Source: Flavobacteriales bacterium
GTDB lineage: Bacteria > Bacteroidota > Bacteroidia > JACJYZ01
Direction of reading: 5' to 3'
Length of the DNA stretch: 64,000 nucleotides
Assembly (NCBI GenBank): GCA_020635855.1
Contig: JACJYZ010000004.1
Span: forward strand, 803,276-867,275
Shown: one piece after another, positions 52,785-60,214 of the stretch
Numbering within the stretch: the stretch's first letter is position 1
How the letters are laid out: every line of letters begins with the position of its first letter
Translations under genes and position numbers: made by a program
The notes under the pieces: model-generated
What the model was told of the DNA's origin: nothing
What the model saw: the letters and a program-made list of their open reading frames with translations, nothing else
The model's database searches: none

Positions 52785-54071
52785 TTATTTCTCCAATGAT
52801 TTCAAGCGGATGGACACGGCATTTTTGTGTGCATCCAGTTGTTCGGCGGCGGCCATTTCTTCGATGGCGGGGCCGAGGTTCTTCAATCCTTCCGGGCGTA
52901 TTTCCTGGAAGGTGATCTTCTTCACAAAGCTGTCCAATGACACGCCGCTATAGGCACGGGCATAGCCGTTGGTGGGCAGGGTGTGGTTGGTGCCCGAGGC
53001 ATAGTCGCCTGCCGATTCCGGGGTGAGGTTGCCGAGGAAAACGGAACCGGCATTGACTACCTGTGCGGCTGTTTCTTCGGCGTTGCAGACGGCCAGGATC
53101 AGGTGTTCGGGTGCGTAGCGGTTGCTTACCTGCATGGCCTGGGTCAGGTCTTTCACCACGATGGCCACGCTGTTGGCCAGCGCCTTTTCCGCTGTTTCTT
53201 TTCTGGGAAGTGCAGCCAGTTGAACATGGATCTGGTCGAGGACGGCTTGCACAATTTTTTCCCCGGTGGTCACCAACACCACCTGGCTGTCGGCGCCATG
53301 TTCAGCTTGCGACAACAGGTCGGCTGCCACGAAAGCGGGGTCGGCTTTTTCATCTGCGATCACCAGCACTTCCGAAGGTCCGGCAGGCATATCAATGGCG
53401 GTGCCTTGCTGGCTCACCAGCATTTTGGCGGTGGTCACGTATTGATTGCCCGGACCGAAGATCTTGTCGACCCTGGGGACACTTGCCGTGCCGTATGCCA
53501 TGGCAGCGATGGCCTGGGCGCCTCCGCATTTGAAAATTTTGGTGACGCCCACTTCCTTTGCGGTGTACAATATGGCGGGGTGAACGCTTCCGTCTTTTGA
53601 CGGCGGAGTGCAAAGGACGCGTTCTTTGCATCCGGCGATGGATGCCGGTATGCCCAGCATCAGGATGGTGGAGAACAAGGGTGCGGATCCGCCCGGGATG
53701 TATAACCCCACGCGTTCAATGCCCACGCTTTTTCTCCAGCATGTAACACCCTGGGTGGTTTCCAGTTTTTCTTCGTTGCGTTTCTGTGCAGCGTGAAATT
53801 TATGGATGTTGTTTTTTGCCTGGTTGATGGCGGATTTGAGCGACGTGCTCACCTGCTTGCCTGCCTGTTCGATCTCAGCTTCCGAAACCAGTAGGGTTTG
53901 CAGCCGGACGCCGTCGAATTTTTCGGTGTAGTCGAACAGGGCGGTGTCGCCGTTTAGCTTCACCGAGGCCAGTACATTGTTCACCGTTTCCGTGAGCTTG
54001 CCTGCATCCAGCGCGGGGCGTTGGAGAGCTACGGTGAGGCGGGCATCATCCGGTTGGATCAGTACGTTCAT
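52785..54071 (-). CDS. hisD: Histidinol dehydrogenase
   Basis: Predicted product of 428 residues. Signatures are VGLYIPGGSAPLFSTILMLGIPA, VDKIFGPGNQYVTTAKMLV, DMPAGPSEVLVIAD, LLSQAEHGADSQVVLVT and APEHLILAV. Zinc-ligand and catalytic residues in SQAEHG and RYAPEHL are present. It carries out the last two oxidations to histidine with NAD. It starts 3 bases after hisG. Confidence 0.98.
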   Translation of the reverse strand: MNVLIQPDDARLTVALQRPALDAGKLTETVNNVLASVKLNGDTALFDYTEKFDGVRLQTLLVSEAEIEQAGKQVSTSLKSAINQAKNNIHKFHAAQKRNEEKLETTQGVTCWRKSVGIERVGLYIPGGSAPLFSTILMLGIPASIAGCKERVLCTPPSKDGSVHPAILYTAKEVGVTKIFKCGGAQAIAAMAYGTASVPRVDKIFGPGNQYVTTAKMLVSQQGTAIDMPAGPSEVLVIADEKADPAFVAADLLSQAEHGADSQVVLVTTGEKIVQAVLDQIHVQLAALPRKETAEKALANSVAIVVKDLTQAMQVSNRYAPEHLILAVCNAEETAAQVVNAGSVFLGNLTPESAGDYASGTNHTLPTNGYARAYSGVSLDSFVKKITFQEIRPEGLKNLGPAIEEMAAAEQLDAHKNAVSIRLKSLEK

Positions 54072-54074
54072 TGT

Positions 54075-54932
54075 TTACAGGATCATTTTTTCAATCGGTA
54101 CCACCAGGATGCCTTGGGCACCAGCGCCACGCAGCTGTTCGATGATCTCCCAGAACTTGTCTTCATTCACCACCGAGTGCACGGAGCTCCAGCCTTCTTC
54201 GGCGAGTGGCAGAATGGTTGGACTTTTCATCCCCGGCAGGATGTTCAGGATGGTCTCCAATGAATCATTGGGCGCATTCAGCAGGATGTATTTGTTGCTG
54301 CTTGCTTTCTGAACGGAGCGGATCCTGAAGAGCAGGGATTCCAGGATAGATCGTGCTTCGTCGGACAGGTCCTTGCGTGCAACCAGCAATGCTTCCGACC
54401 GGAAGATCACTTCCGCTTCGCGCAGGCCGTTGCTCATCAGGGTAGATCCTGTGCTGACCAGGTCGCAGATGGCGTCTGCCAGTCCGATGCCCGGAGCGAT
54501 TTCCACAGAACCACTGATCTCGTGGATTTCAGCTTCCACGTTGTTCTTTTTCAGGAATCCTCCGAGGATGTTGGGATATGAGGTAGCGATCTTTTTGCCC
54601 TTGAGGTCGCCGATGCCATTGTAGGCGTCGTTGCGTCCGACTGCAACCGACAACCGGCATTTGCCGAATCCGAGACGCTCGGCGGTATCTACGCTGCTGC
54701 CGAGTTCGGCCACCACGTTTTCACCCACGATGCCAGCGTCGGCAACACCGTCTTCTACATAGCCGGGAATATCATCGTCTCTCAGGAACAGGAGTTCGAG
54801 CGGGAAATTGGCAGCATCGGCTTTCAGGATTCCGCTGTGGGTATTGATTTTGATGCCGCATTCTTTCAGCAATTTCAAAGAGTCTTCACTCAGTCGGCCT
54901 GATTTCTGGATGGCAAGTCGGATCGGTTTCAT
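54075..54932 (-). CDS. hisG: ATP phosphoribosyltransferase, long form
   Basis: Predicted product of 285 residues from the ATG at 54932 (MKPIRLAIQKSGRLSEDS); a TTG at 54938 is the alternative. It has FLRDDDIPGYVEDGVADAGIVGENVV, the PRPP loop region DLVSTGSTLMSNGL, and a C-terminal ACT-like domain of about 75 residues (SPTILPLAEEGWSSVHSVV). The long form is controlled by histidine directly and does not need HisZ. It is the first enzyme of the pathway and first structural gene of the operon, just after the attenuator. Confidence 0.97.
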   Translation of the reverse strand: MKPIRLAIQKSGRLSEDSLKLLKECGIKINTHSGILKADAANFPLELLFLRDDDIPGYVEDGVADAGIVGENVVAELGSSVDTAERLGFGKCRLSVAVGRNDAYNGIGDLKGKKIATSYPNILGGFLKKNNVEAEIHEISGSVEIAPGIGLADAICDLVSTGSTLMSNGLREAEVIFRSEALLVARKDLSDEARSILESLLFRIRSVQKASSNKYILLNAPNDSLETILNILPGMKSPTILPLAEEGWSSVHSVVNEDKFWEIIEQLRGAGAQGILVVPIEKMIL

Positions 54933-54959
54933 GTGCAATTGTATTGGCTTGTTCTATTC

Positions 54960-54992
54960 AAAAAAAAAGGCCTGCTTTTCGAAAGCAGGCCC
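54960..54992 (-). terminator. Attenuator terminator of the his operon
   Basis: On the transcript GGCCTGCTTT and AAAGCAGGCC form a 10-base stem with a 3-base loop (or 4 with breathing), directly followed by nine Us. It lies about 27 bases before hisG and ends transcription when histidine is plentiful (inferred). Confidence 0.9.
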
Positions 54993-55014
54993 AAATGTAT
55001 GGAATTGGATTTTG

Positions 55015-55031
55015 CAAATCACCTCCTTTCA
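55015..55031 (-). promoter_or_regulatory. Antiterminator arm of the his attenuator and 16S-tail complement
   Basis: Transcript GAAAGGAGGUGAU immediately follows, and partly includes, the leader stop. AAAGGAGGU can pair with GCCUGCUUU, the left arm of the terminator, with one G-G mismatch and one G-U pair. AUCACC in the His-codon run can pair with GGUGAU. So it can be held by the His codons, by the terminator arm, or be covered by a ribosome at the stop. It is also complementary over 13 bases to the standard 16S rRNA 3' tail. Confidence 0.65.
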
Positions 55032-55085
55032 CAAGCGTTGCGCGCTTCTGTGTGCATGATGGTGGTGATGGTTTTGCAAATACAT
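55029..55085 (-). CDS. hisL: His operon leader peptide
   Basis: An 18-residue frame, MYLQNHHHHHAHRSAQRL, with five His codons in a row (CAT CAC CAC CAT CAT, residues 6-10) and a sixth at 12. The stop TGA is directly followed by AAGGAGGTGA. It is read from a transcript starting near 55098, so its leader is about 13 bases. The role is to report the supply of charged tRNA-His by ribosome stalling, as in the enterobacterial hisL; that role is inferred from the run of His codons, the position and the terminator. Confidence 0.9.
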   Translation of the reverse strand: MYLQNHHHHHAHRSAQRL

Positions 55086-55103
55086 ATTCACTGTGTTGAA
55101 GTG

Positions 55104-55135
55104 CAAAGGTAAAGCATGTCGGAATAAACTCCAAG
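55104..55135 (-). promoter_or_regulatory. Promoter of the his operon
   Basis: On the minus strand CTTG, 20 bases, then TACCTTTG. The second box is an exact match to TAnnTTTG. It predicts a start near 55098, just before hisL. Confidence 0.7.
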
Positions 55136-55170
55136 CATCCCGGTCTCGTGCTTTTCTTTTGCGTGATGCA

Positions 55171-56463
55171 TCATGGAAATATACCGCGTTCCTTGTATGC
55201 GCGCTCGAGGCGTGTGAGTGCCACGATCAATGCACTGGTGCGCCAGTCGGTTTTGTAAACCTCGGCCATGTTCACGGTTTTTTTGAAGGCGTCTTCGATC
55301 TTTTCCTTGATCATTTCCAGCACTTCAGCCTGTTTCCAAACCTGGCTGCGTTTGTTTTGCAACCATTCGAAATAGCTGCCTGTTACACCGCCCGAGTTGC
55401 AAAGGATGTCGGGGATGATGTCAACGCCCCTGGCCAGCAGCATTTGTTCTGCACCTGTGTCGGTAGGACCGTTGGCGCCTTCTGCGATCAGTTTTGCCTT
55501 GATCGAATCTGCATTGTCAACGGTGATCTGGTTGCCCAGTGCAGCGGGCACCACGATGTCGCATTGCAGTCCGAAGAACTTAGCGTTATCCATGCTTTCG
55601 GCATTGGAGAAGCCTTGGATCATGCCGCGGTTGTGTTGGCAATGTTCGAGGAGTGCTTCGGGATCGATGCCGCTCTCATTGTAGATGGTTCCGCTGGCAT
55701 CCTGTACGGCGATCAGTTTCACGCCCAGTTGCGCCAGGAAGTGTGCCGCCCAGTAACCCACGTTTCCGAATCCCTGGATGATCACGGTTTTTCCATTGAG
55801 TTCGAAGTTTTTCAGCTCGGCCCATGCCTCGATGGTTTTCACTACGCCGAAGCCGGTTGAGCGGTCACGACCTTCGAGTCCACCTGAACCCACCGGTTTA
55901 CCGGTCACAACGTGGAAGTTGTTGAAGCGGTTGGTGGGAGATTTGGTGGCAGCGAAGGTGTCGGAGATCCACGCCATGATTTGCGGGGTGGTATTCACGT
56001 CCGGGGCGGGGATGTCGAGATCGGGTCCGATGTTGTCTCCGAGTGCGTAGGTGAAACGGCGGGTGATGCGTTCCAGTTCGCCTTCGGAATATTTGGTTGG
56101 GTCGATCTGGATGCCGCCTTTACCTCCGCCGAAGGGGAGGCCCAGCAGGGCTGTTTTCCATGTCATCCAGATGGCCAGTGCACGGGCTGCGTCGGTATCC
56201 ACGGTGGGGTGGTAACGCAATCCGCCTTTGTAGGGGCCCAGTACGTTGTTGTGCTGCACGCGGTAGCCGGTGAAAACTTCCACCGAACCATTGTCAAGCT
56301 TCACAGGAAAGTGCACCAAGATTTCACTGTGTGTGTTTCCCAGGATCTTCCGGATACCGGGATCGAGGCTCATTGTATCGGCCGCGCTGTTAAACTGGCT
56401 GATCACGTTGGCATACATGCCCCGCTTTTGTGCCGGTTCGGTTTTCTCTGTCTCGGTCTTCAT
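55171..56463 (-). CDS. gdhA: Glutamate dehydrogenase
   Basis: Predicted product of 430 residues. It has the dimer region GYRVQHNNVLGPYKGGLRYHPTVD, LPFGGGKGGIQIDPTKYS with catalytic lysines, PDLDIPAPDVNTTPQIMAWISDTF, and Rossmann motif GFGNVGYWAAHFLAQLG. The length and sequence fit the short hexameric NAD(P)-type. It interconverts glutamate and 2-oxoglutarate plus ammonia. It ends about 35 bases upstream of the his promoter on the same strand and could read into the his operon; no terminator was seen between them. Confidence 0.96.
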   Translation of the reverse strand: MKTETEKTEPAQKRGMYANVISQFNSAADTMSLDPGIRKILGNTHSEILVHFPVKLDNGSVEVFTGYRVQHNNVLGPYKGGLRYHPTVDTDAARALAIWMTWKTALLGLPFGGGKGGIQIDPTKYSEGELERITRRFTYALGDNIGPDLDIPAPDVNTTPQIMAWISDTFAATKSPTNRFNNFHVVTGKPVGSGGLEGRDRSTGFGVVKTIEAWAELKNFELNGKTVIIQGFGNVGYWAAHFLAQLGVKLIAVQDASGTIYNESGIDPEALLEHCQHNRGMIQGFSNAESMDNAKFFGLQCDIVVPAALGNQITVDNADSIKAKLIAEGANGPTDTGAEQMLLARGVDIIPDILCNSGGVTGSYFEWLQNKRSQVWKQAEVLEMIKEKIEDAFKKTVNMAEVYKTDWRTSALIVALTRLERAYKERGIFP

Positions 56464-56855
56464 AATACTTGCTTTGGTGTAGAGTGTTTCAAAAAGGGTT
56501 TTTGGAGGGAATAGTCTGGCCGGCCCCGCTTACTACTATCGGGGCGCAGGCAGGAGAGATTCTGCTTTGGGTTGTGGTGGGTTTTGATTCGGCCGGCGAA
56601 AAATTCCCATCTTCATTTCAGATCTTCAGTCATTTCGTCTCCAACCAAATCCCATTCATTTGATCGACTTATAGCCGCACGAAATCCGGGCCTTGCTGCA
56701 ACCTTGTGCAAGGTAAATCATGATAAACTGTTTGGGTACAGGTACCATCTTTCCGGTTTTGATGCGTCAATGTTACTGCAAATTAACGACACTTAATAAA
56801 ATATTACCGGGATTTTAACAGATTCCTGACCTAAATCATCCGGTTTTCGACGATC
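56464..56855. other. Intergenic region between gdhA and the TonB-dependent receptor gene
   Basis: 392 bases with no credible gene. It contains a small hairpin (CCCCG at 56525-56529 paired with CGGGG at 56541-56545) and stretches of AT-rich sequence. It should hold the gdhA promoter and the 3' end of the receptor transcript, but no convincing TAnnTTTG box or terminator was found. Confidence 0.5.
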
Positions 56856-59228
56856 TCAAAAAATCAGACGATATTGAAACACGGGAAAGAAGCCCAGCTG
56901 GTATTCGAATGCTTCCTGGTGGTTGACGGGGTCATAGTTGAGCAGGAGGATGTTTTGGGTGTTCAGGATATTTTGGATGTCAAACGCCCACTCCTGTGTT
57001 ACTTTTTTACCATTCAACCTGAAACGCAGGTTCATGTCGGCTCTGAAGTAATCGGGGAAGCGTTTTGTAAACGCCTGGGTGTCGTCGAATACCGCTGCTC
57101 CTGCCTGGTAAGATGCTGCCAGATCAAGTGGTGTATAGGGTTTACCGCCGGCACGGGTGATCCTGCCGTCAATGGAAAGCTGGTTGTTCTTGCCGATCCG
57201 GAACTCCTTTCCGCCCAGCACATGAAAGACATACCGACCGTCGTATGCGGATGAACGCGTGATGCCATCGCCCGCGGTATAGTCGGATGCAAACAGCGAC
57301 AAGGTGCCGAGGTAATAGAACCCGTTCCCGAAAAAACGTTCAAGGGTAATTTCAACGCCGTAGTTGTTGCCGGTGCCTGTGCTGGACAAGCTGTCGAGCG
57401 GCGGAAGTCCCACGAAATCCGATCCGAGGTTGATTGCTGAAAACGATCCCCGGCCACTTGCTTTCACCGGAATGTCAAATAAGTATTGGTAGTATGCCTC
57501 GGTTTTGAGCCGGAGTTTTCGGTTGATGGCAAAATCGTATCCGGCCACCACCTGGTGACTTTTCATGAAACCCAGGTTGCGGTTGGTCCGGATTCGTTTT
57601 CCATTGGCAAGCGGCGTTTCATAAAAGTACACTTCATACAGCGGGAGCTGGCTGTGCAGGCCGTATCCGAGGTTCAGCGTTTGTTTCTCGTGGAACTGCC
57701 ACCGCATGCCGATCCGGGGTTCCAGGGTATGCGTATTGTTGTAGGTGAAGTGTTGGGAATGCACTCCGCCGGTCAGGCTCAATACATCGGTGATGCGGTA
57801 TCGCCATTGGGCATACAGCTGTCCGACGTATGTGTACCCGCTGAAGGTGCGGAGCGACCGTTGCACACCATGATCAAGGGTGTTTTCGTCGTAGTTGAAG
57901 TCGGGCCGGTTGGCAATGAAGCCGGTTTTCAACTGGTGACGTGCGTTGAACTTTTTGTTGAGGGTGTAGTGCATCGACCAGCGCGTTTGGGAGGAATGAT
58001 CGCTGTACACCTGTGTGTGCGAATGATCGGTTTCGGAAACGGAATCCACCTCGGCCAGGCGGTTGTTGCCTGATGTTGCGATGATGATCCGCTGGAAGGT
58101 TTGCTCGTTGAAGTGGTAGGTGTGAACGACGCCTACAGTACCCATTTGTGTGCCGAATACGGCGTCTCGGTTGTTGCGCAATCCCAGCGAGTTTTCATCG
58201 GGTTTACGTTCGCTGTTTTTCAGGTCGATGCGGCTGATGCCCCCGATCCCGAATACTTCCAGCTCTCCGGCACGGGCCAGCGGAAAGGTTGTTTTGAAGG
58301 ATAGGTCCTGGTATCGCGGAATGCCAGCCACGCCGAATTTGATGCCTAACGCTTCGAAGATATCCAGTGTGGAGTACCGATAACTGGCGAGGTAAGAGGC
58401 TTTGTGTTCGCTCCTTCGTGAGAACGGTCCTTCGGCCATCAGTTCGGCGCCGTTGAATCCCACCTGGAAAGTGTATTCGCGTTTTTCGGAGTTTCCGCTC
58501 CGCATGGTCAGATCAAAAACACCTGCCAATGCATTGCCGTATTCGGCCGGGAAGGCGCCGGTGAAGAAATCGGAGTTGGACAGCAGGTTGTTGTTCAGGA
58601 TGCTGATCGGGCCGCCGTTGGTGCCTTGCGAAACAAAGTGGTTCGGACTGGGGATGTCGAGTCCTTCAAACCGCCACAGTACCCCGATCGGAGAATTGCC
58701 CCGGATGATGATGTCGTTACGTTGGTCGGAGGCGCTGCCTACGCCTGCGAAGTTGGAAGCCATCCGGGCCGGGTCTCCCAACGTACCTGCATACCGGTTG
58801 GTCTCTTCCACCGAAAACTGCCGGGCGCTGACGGTGGCCATCTCATTCAATGCAATTTGCTTGTTGCGTTCCGCCTCGATCACCACTTCCTCTCCCTGGA
58901 TCACCCATTCCTCAAGCTTTACATCCAATACCATCTGCTTTCCGCTGGTAAGCACCATGTTTTGCAGGGTGGCGGTTTTGTACCCGATGTAACTCACCTG
59001 GATGCCGACGCGGCCTACGGGGACCTGATCCAGATGAAAATATCCGGCGCTGTCTGCTGTGGTTCCGCGCACGGGATCGCTGTCCAGCAATAGGATGGCT
59101 GCACCCGGCAGCGGGGATCGGGTGTCCATATCGGTGACCCTGCCGCGGATGGTTTGGGTGTGATCCTGGGCGAACAGCTGGTGACAAGTCAACAGGCCGA
59201 CCACTAAAGATAGGGACCATTTATTCAT
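56856..59228 (-). CDS. TonB-dependent receptor with carboxypeptidase-regulatory-like domain
   Basis: Predicted product of 790 residues from the ATG at 59228 (signal MNKWSLSLVVGLLTCHQLFAQ). After a carboxypeptidase-regulatory-like domain (IRGRVTDMDTRSPLPGAAILLLDS, VSYIGYKT) come the plug (EVVIEAERNKQIALNEMATVSARQFSVEE, NDIIIRGNSPIGVLWRFEGLDIPSPNHF, GAFPAEYGNALAGVFDLTMRSG) and a barrel ending LGFFPVFQYRLIF. It belongs to the TonB receptors without a SusD partner. Substrate is unknown. Its start overlaps the end of the DUF6973-like gene by 8 bases, so both are in one transcript. Confidence 0.92.
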   Translation of the reverse strand: MNKWSLSLVVGLLTCHQLFAQDHTQTIRGRVTDMDTRSPLPGAAILLLDSDPVRGTTADSAGYFHLDQVPVGRVGIQVSYIGYKTATLQNMVLTSGKQMVLDVKLEEWVIQGEEVVIEAERNKQIALNEMATVSARQFSVEETNRYAGTLGDPARMASNFAGVGSASDQRNDIIIRGNSPIGVLWRFEGLDIPSPNHFVSQGTNGGPISILNNNLLSNSDFFTGAFPAEYGNALAGVFDLTMRSGNSEKREYTFQVGFNGAELMAEGPFSRRSEHKASYLASYRYSTLDIFEALGIKFGVAGIPRYQDLSFKTTFPLARAGELEVFGIGGISRIDLKNSERKPDENSLGLRNNRDAVFGTQMGTVGVVHTYHFNEQTFQRIIIATSGNNRLAEVDSVSETDHSHTQVYSDHSSQTRWSMHYTLNKKFNARHQLKTGFIANRPDFNYDENTLDHGVQRSLRTFSGYTYVGQLYAQWRYRITDVLSLTGGVHSQHFTYNNTHTLEPRIGMRWQFHEKQTLNLGYGLHSQLPLYEVYFYETPLANGKRIRTNRNLGFMKSHQVVAGYDFAINRKLRLKTEAYYQYLFDIPVKASGRGSFSAINLGSDFVGLPPLDSLSSTGTGNNYGVEITLERFFGNGFYYLGTLSLFASDYTAGDGITRSSAYDGRYVFHVLGGKEFRIGKNNQLSIDGRITRAGGKPYTPLDLAASYQAGAAVFDDTQAFTKRFPDYFRADMNLRFRLNGKKVTQEWAFDIQNILNTQNILLLNYDPVNHQEAFEYQLGFFPVFQYRLIF

Positions 59229-59907
59229 GACGTTGATTCGAAGGTACGAGGCATTTGTCATTTTCCCACGTGTCCTTGATGTCAGCGGGAGACAATACCT
59301 GCCCGTTACAGTTCAACCAGTTCCCGTTCCCGTCTTTGGCAAGGATGCGGAAATCTCCTGCGAGGATGCCCCGGATCACCAGCTGTTGAAGCGAATCTTC
59401 CGGCGCATTGTGCATCCGGTTGCCAATGAGGATTCCCTGCTCGTTGTTCCACGTGTCCATTTCACCGGCTGCCCGGTCCGGTGTCATGCCTTCTTCGAAA
59501 TGATGTTTCTTGAAATCTTTTCTGTTGCCACGTTCATGCGCTTTTCCAAGGCTTCGGGCCTTTCGGGTTGAAACCCGGCTCGACAACAGCGCCATCCAGT
59601 AGCCATGGCGGAATGCATCCACCTGGCCGCCGGAGATGTCATGATCAAGTACGTCGGATGATGCCATGACATGGGTGGCGGCTTTGGCTTCCTTGGTTAA
59701 ACGCAAACATTTGCCTGCTGTGAAAGGATGGCGGATGGCCCAGCACCGCTCGGGTCCGCTGATGTGCCAGAACCTGTTCCAGTTGGATTGGGCGCTTGCA
59801 TCGCGGGGTTGCAGGAAAAACAGGATCAGGCCAAAACCGGCACGTAACAAGTTGCGTTGAATGGCAGTAAATGATACTGCAAGATGTGCCGGTCTGACGG
59901 AAGCCAT
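59221..59907 (-). CDS. DUF6973-like secreted protein
   Basis: Predicted product of 228 residues with a probable signal peptide (LLRAGFGLILFFLQPRDASAQ). The core GGQVDAFRHGYWMALLSSRVSTRKARSLGKAHERGN followed by HHFEEGMTPDRAAGEMDTWNNEQGILIGNRMHNAPE matches the pattern I know as DUF6973 (D-A-F-R-H, K-A-H-E, M-D-x-x-N-N). The conserved His, Asp and Glu suggest an enzyme, but no function is known. The exact start is uncertain. It is translationally coupled to the TonB-dependent receptor. Confidence 0.75.
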   Translation of the reverse strand: MASVRPAHLAVSFTAIQRNLLRAGFGLILFFLQPRDASAQSNWNRFWHISGPERCWAIRHPFTAGKCLRLTKEAKAATHVMASSDVLDHDISGGQVDAFRHGYWMALLSSRVSTRKARSLGKAHERGNRKDFKKHHFEEGMTPDRAAGEMDTWNNEQGILIGNRMHNAPEDSLQQLVIRGILAGDFRILAKDGNGNWLNCNGQVLSPADIKDTWENDKCLVPSNQRHE

Positions 59908-59989
59908 ATCGGCGAATTTTGCAATTATATTTGAATATTCGTTAATTTAAACGCTTGTATAGTTGACCCCGGACAATAATTAATTTGTG

Positions 59990-60205
59990 ATGCGATCGAA
60001 ATGGATAAAGGCGGCATGGTTGCTGGCCTGTGTGGTGGTGTTTTCATCCTGTAATAAGGATGCTGGTTGCCCGGCGTACAAGCATCGGGTCATACCCGTT
60101 GAAAAAGGAAGCCCTTTTTCTTTCAGCAAGAAAAAGGGCAAGAAGAAATCAAGTCGCAAACCCAGAGACAAAGGGTTGTTTGGCAACTCAGGTATCAAAC
60201 GATAA
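59990..60205 (+). CDS. Small basic lipoprotein
   Basis: Predicted product of 71 residues from the ATG at 59990 (GTG at 59987 is in frame). It has a lipoprotein signal MRSKWIKAAWLLACVVVFSSC with lipobox FSSC, then a short tail of about 50 residues that is very rich in Lys, Arg and Ser (SFSKKKGKKKSSRKPRDKGLFGN). No family recognised. A TATATTTG box at 59926-59933 may be its promoter. The thioredoxin-like gene starts 9 bases after it. Confidence 0.65.
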   Translation: MRSKWIKAAWLLACVVVFSSCNKDAGCPAYKHRVIPVEKGSPFSFSKKKGKKKSSRKPRDKGLFGNSGIKR

Positions 60206-60214
60206 ATTCAAACT

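Noticed and set aside
54958..55017. Second leader peptide starting at TTG 55017 and running through the terminator
   Set aside because: It has no His codons, relies on TTG and crosses the terminator stem; it is more likely a by-product of the SD-like antiterminator arm. Kept only as a remark.
54933..55100. T-box riboswitch controlling hisG
   Set aside because: No T-box sequence (AGGGUGGNACCGCG type) or specifier loop; the His-codon leader peptide explains the terminator.
55093..55860. 255-residue plus-strand ORF antisense to gdhA
   Set aside because: It is a shadow of gdhA codon bias; composition is Cys/His/Phe-rich and unlike a protein, and gdhA is certain.
56469..56796. Short plus-strand ORFs in the gap before gdhA
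   Set aside because: They overlap each other, extend the gdhA antisense strand and show no family features or promoter.
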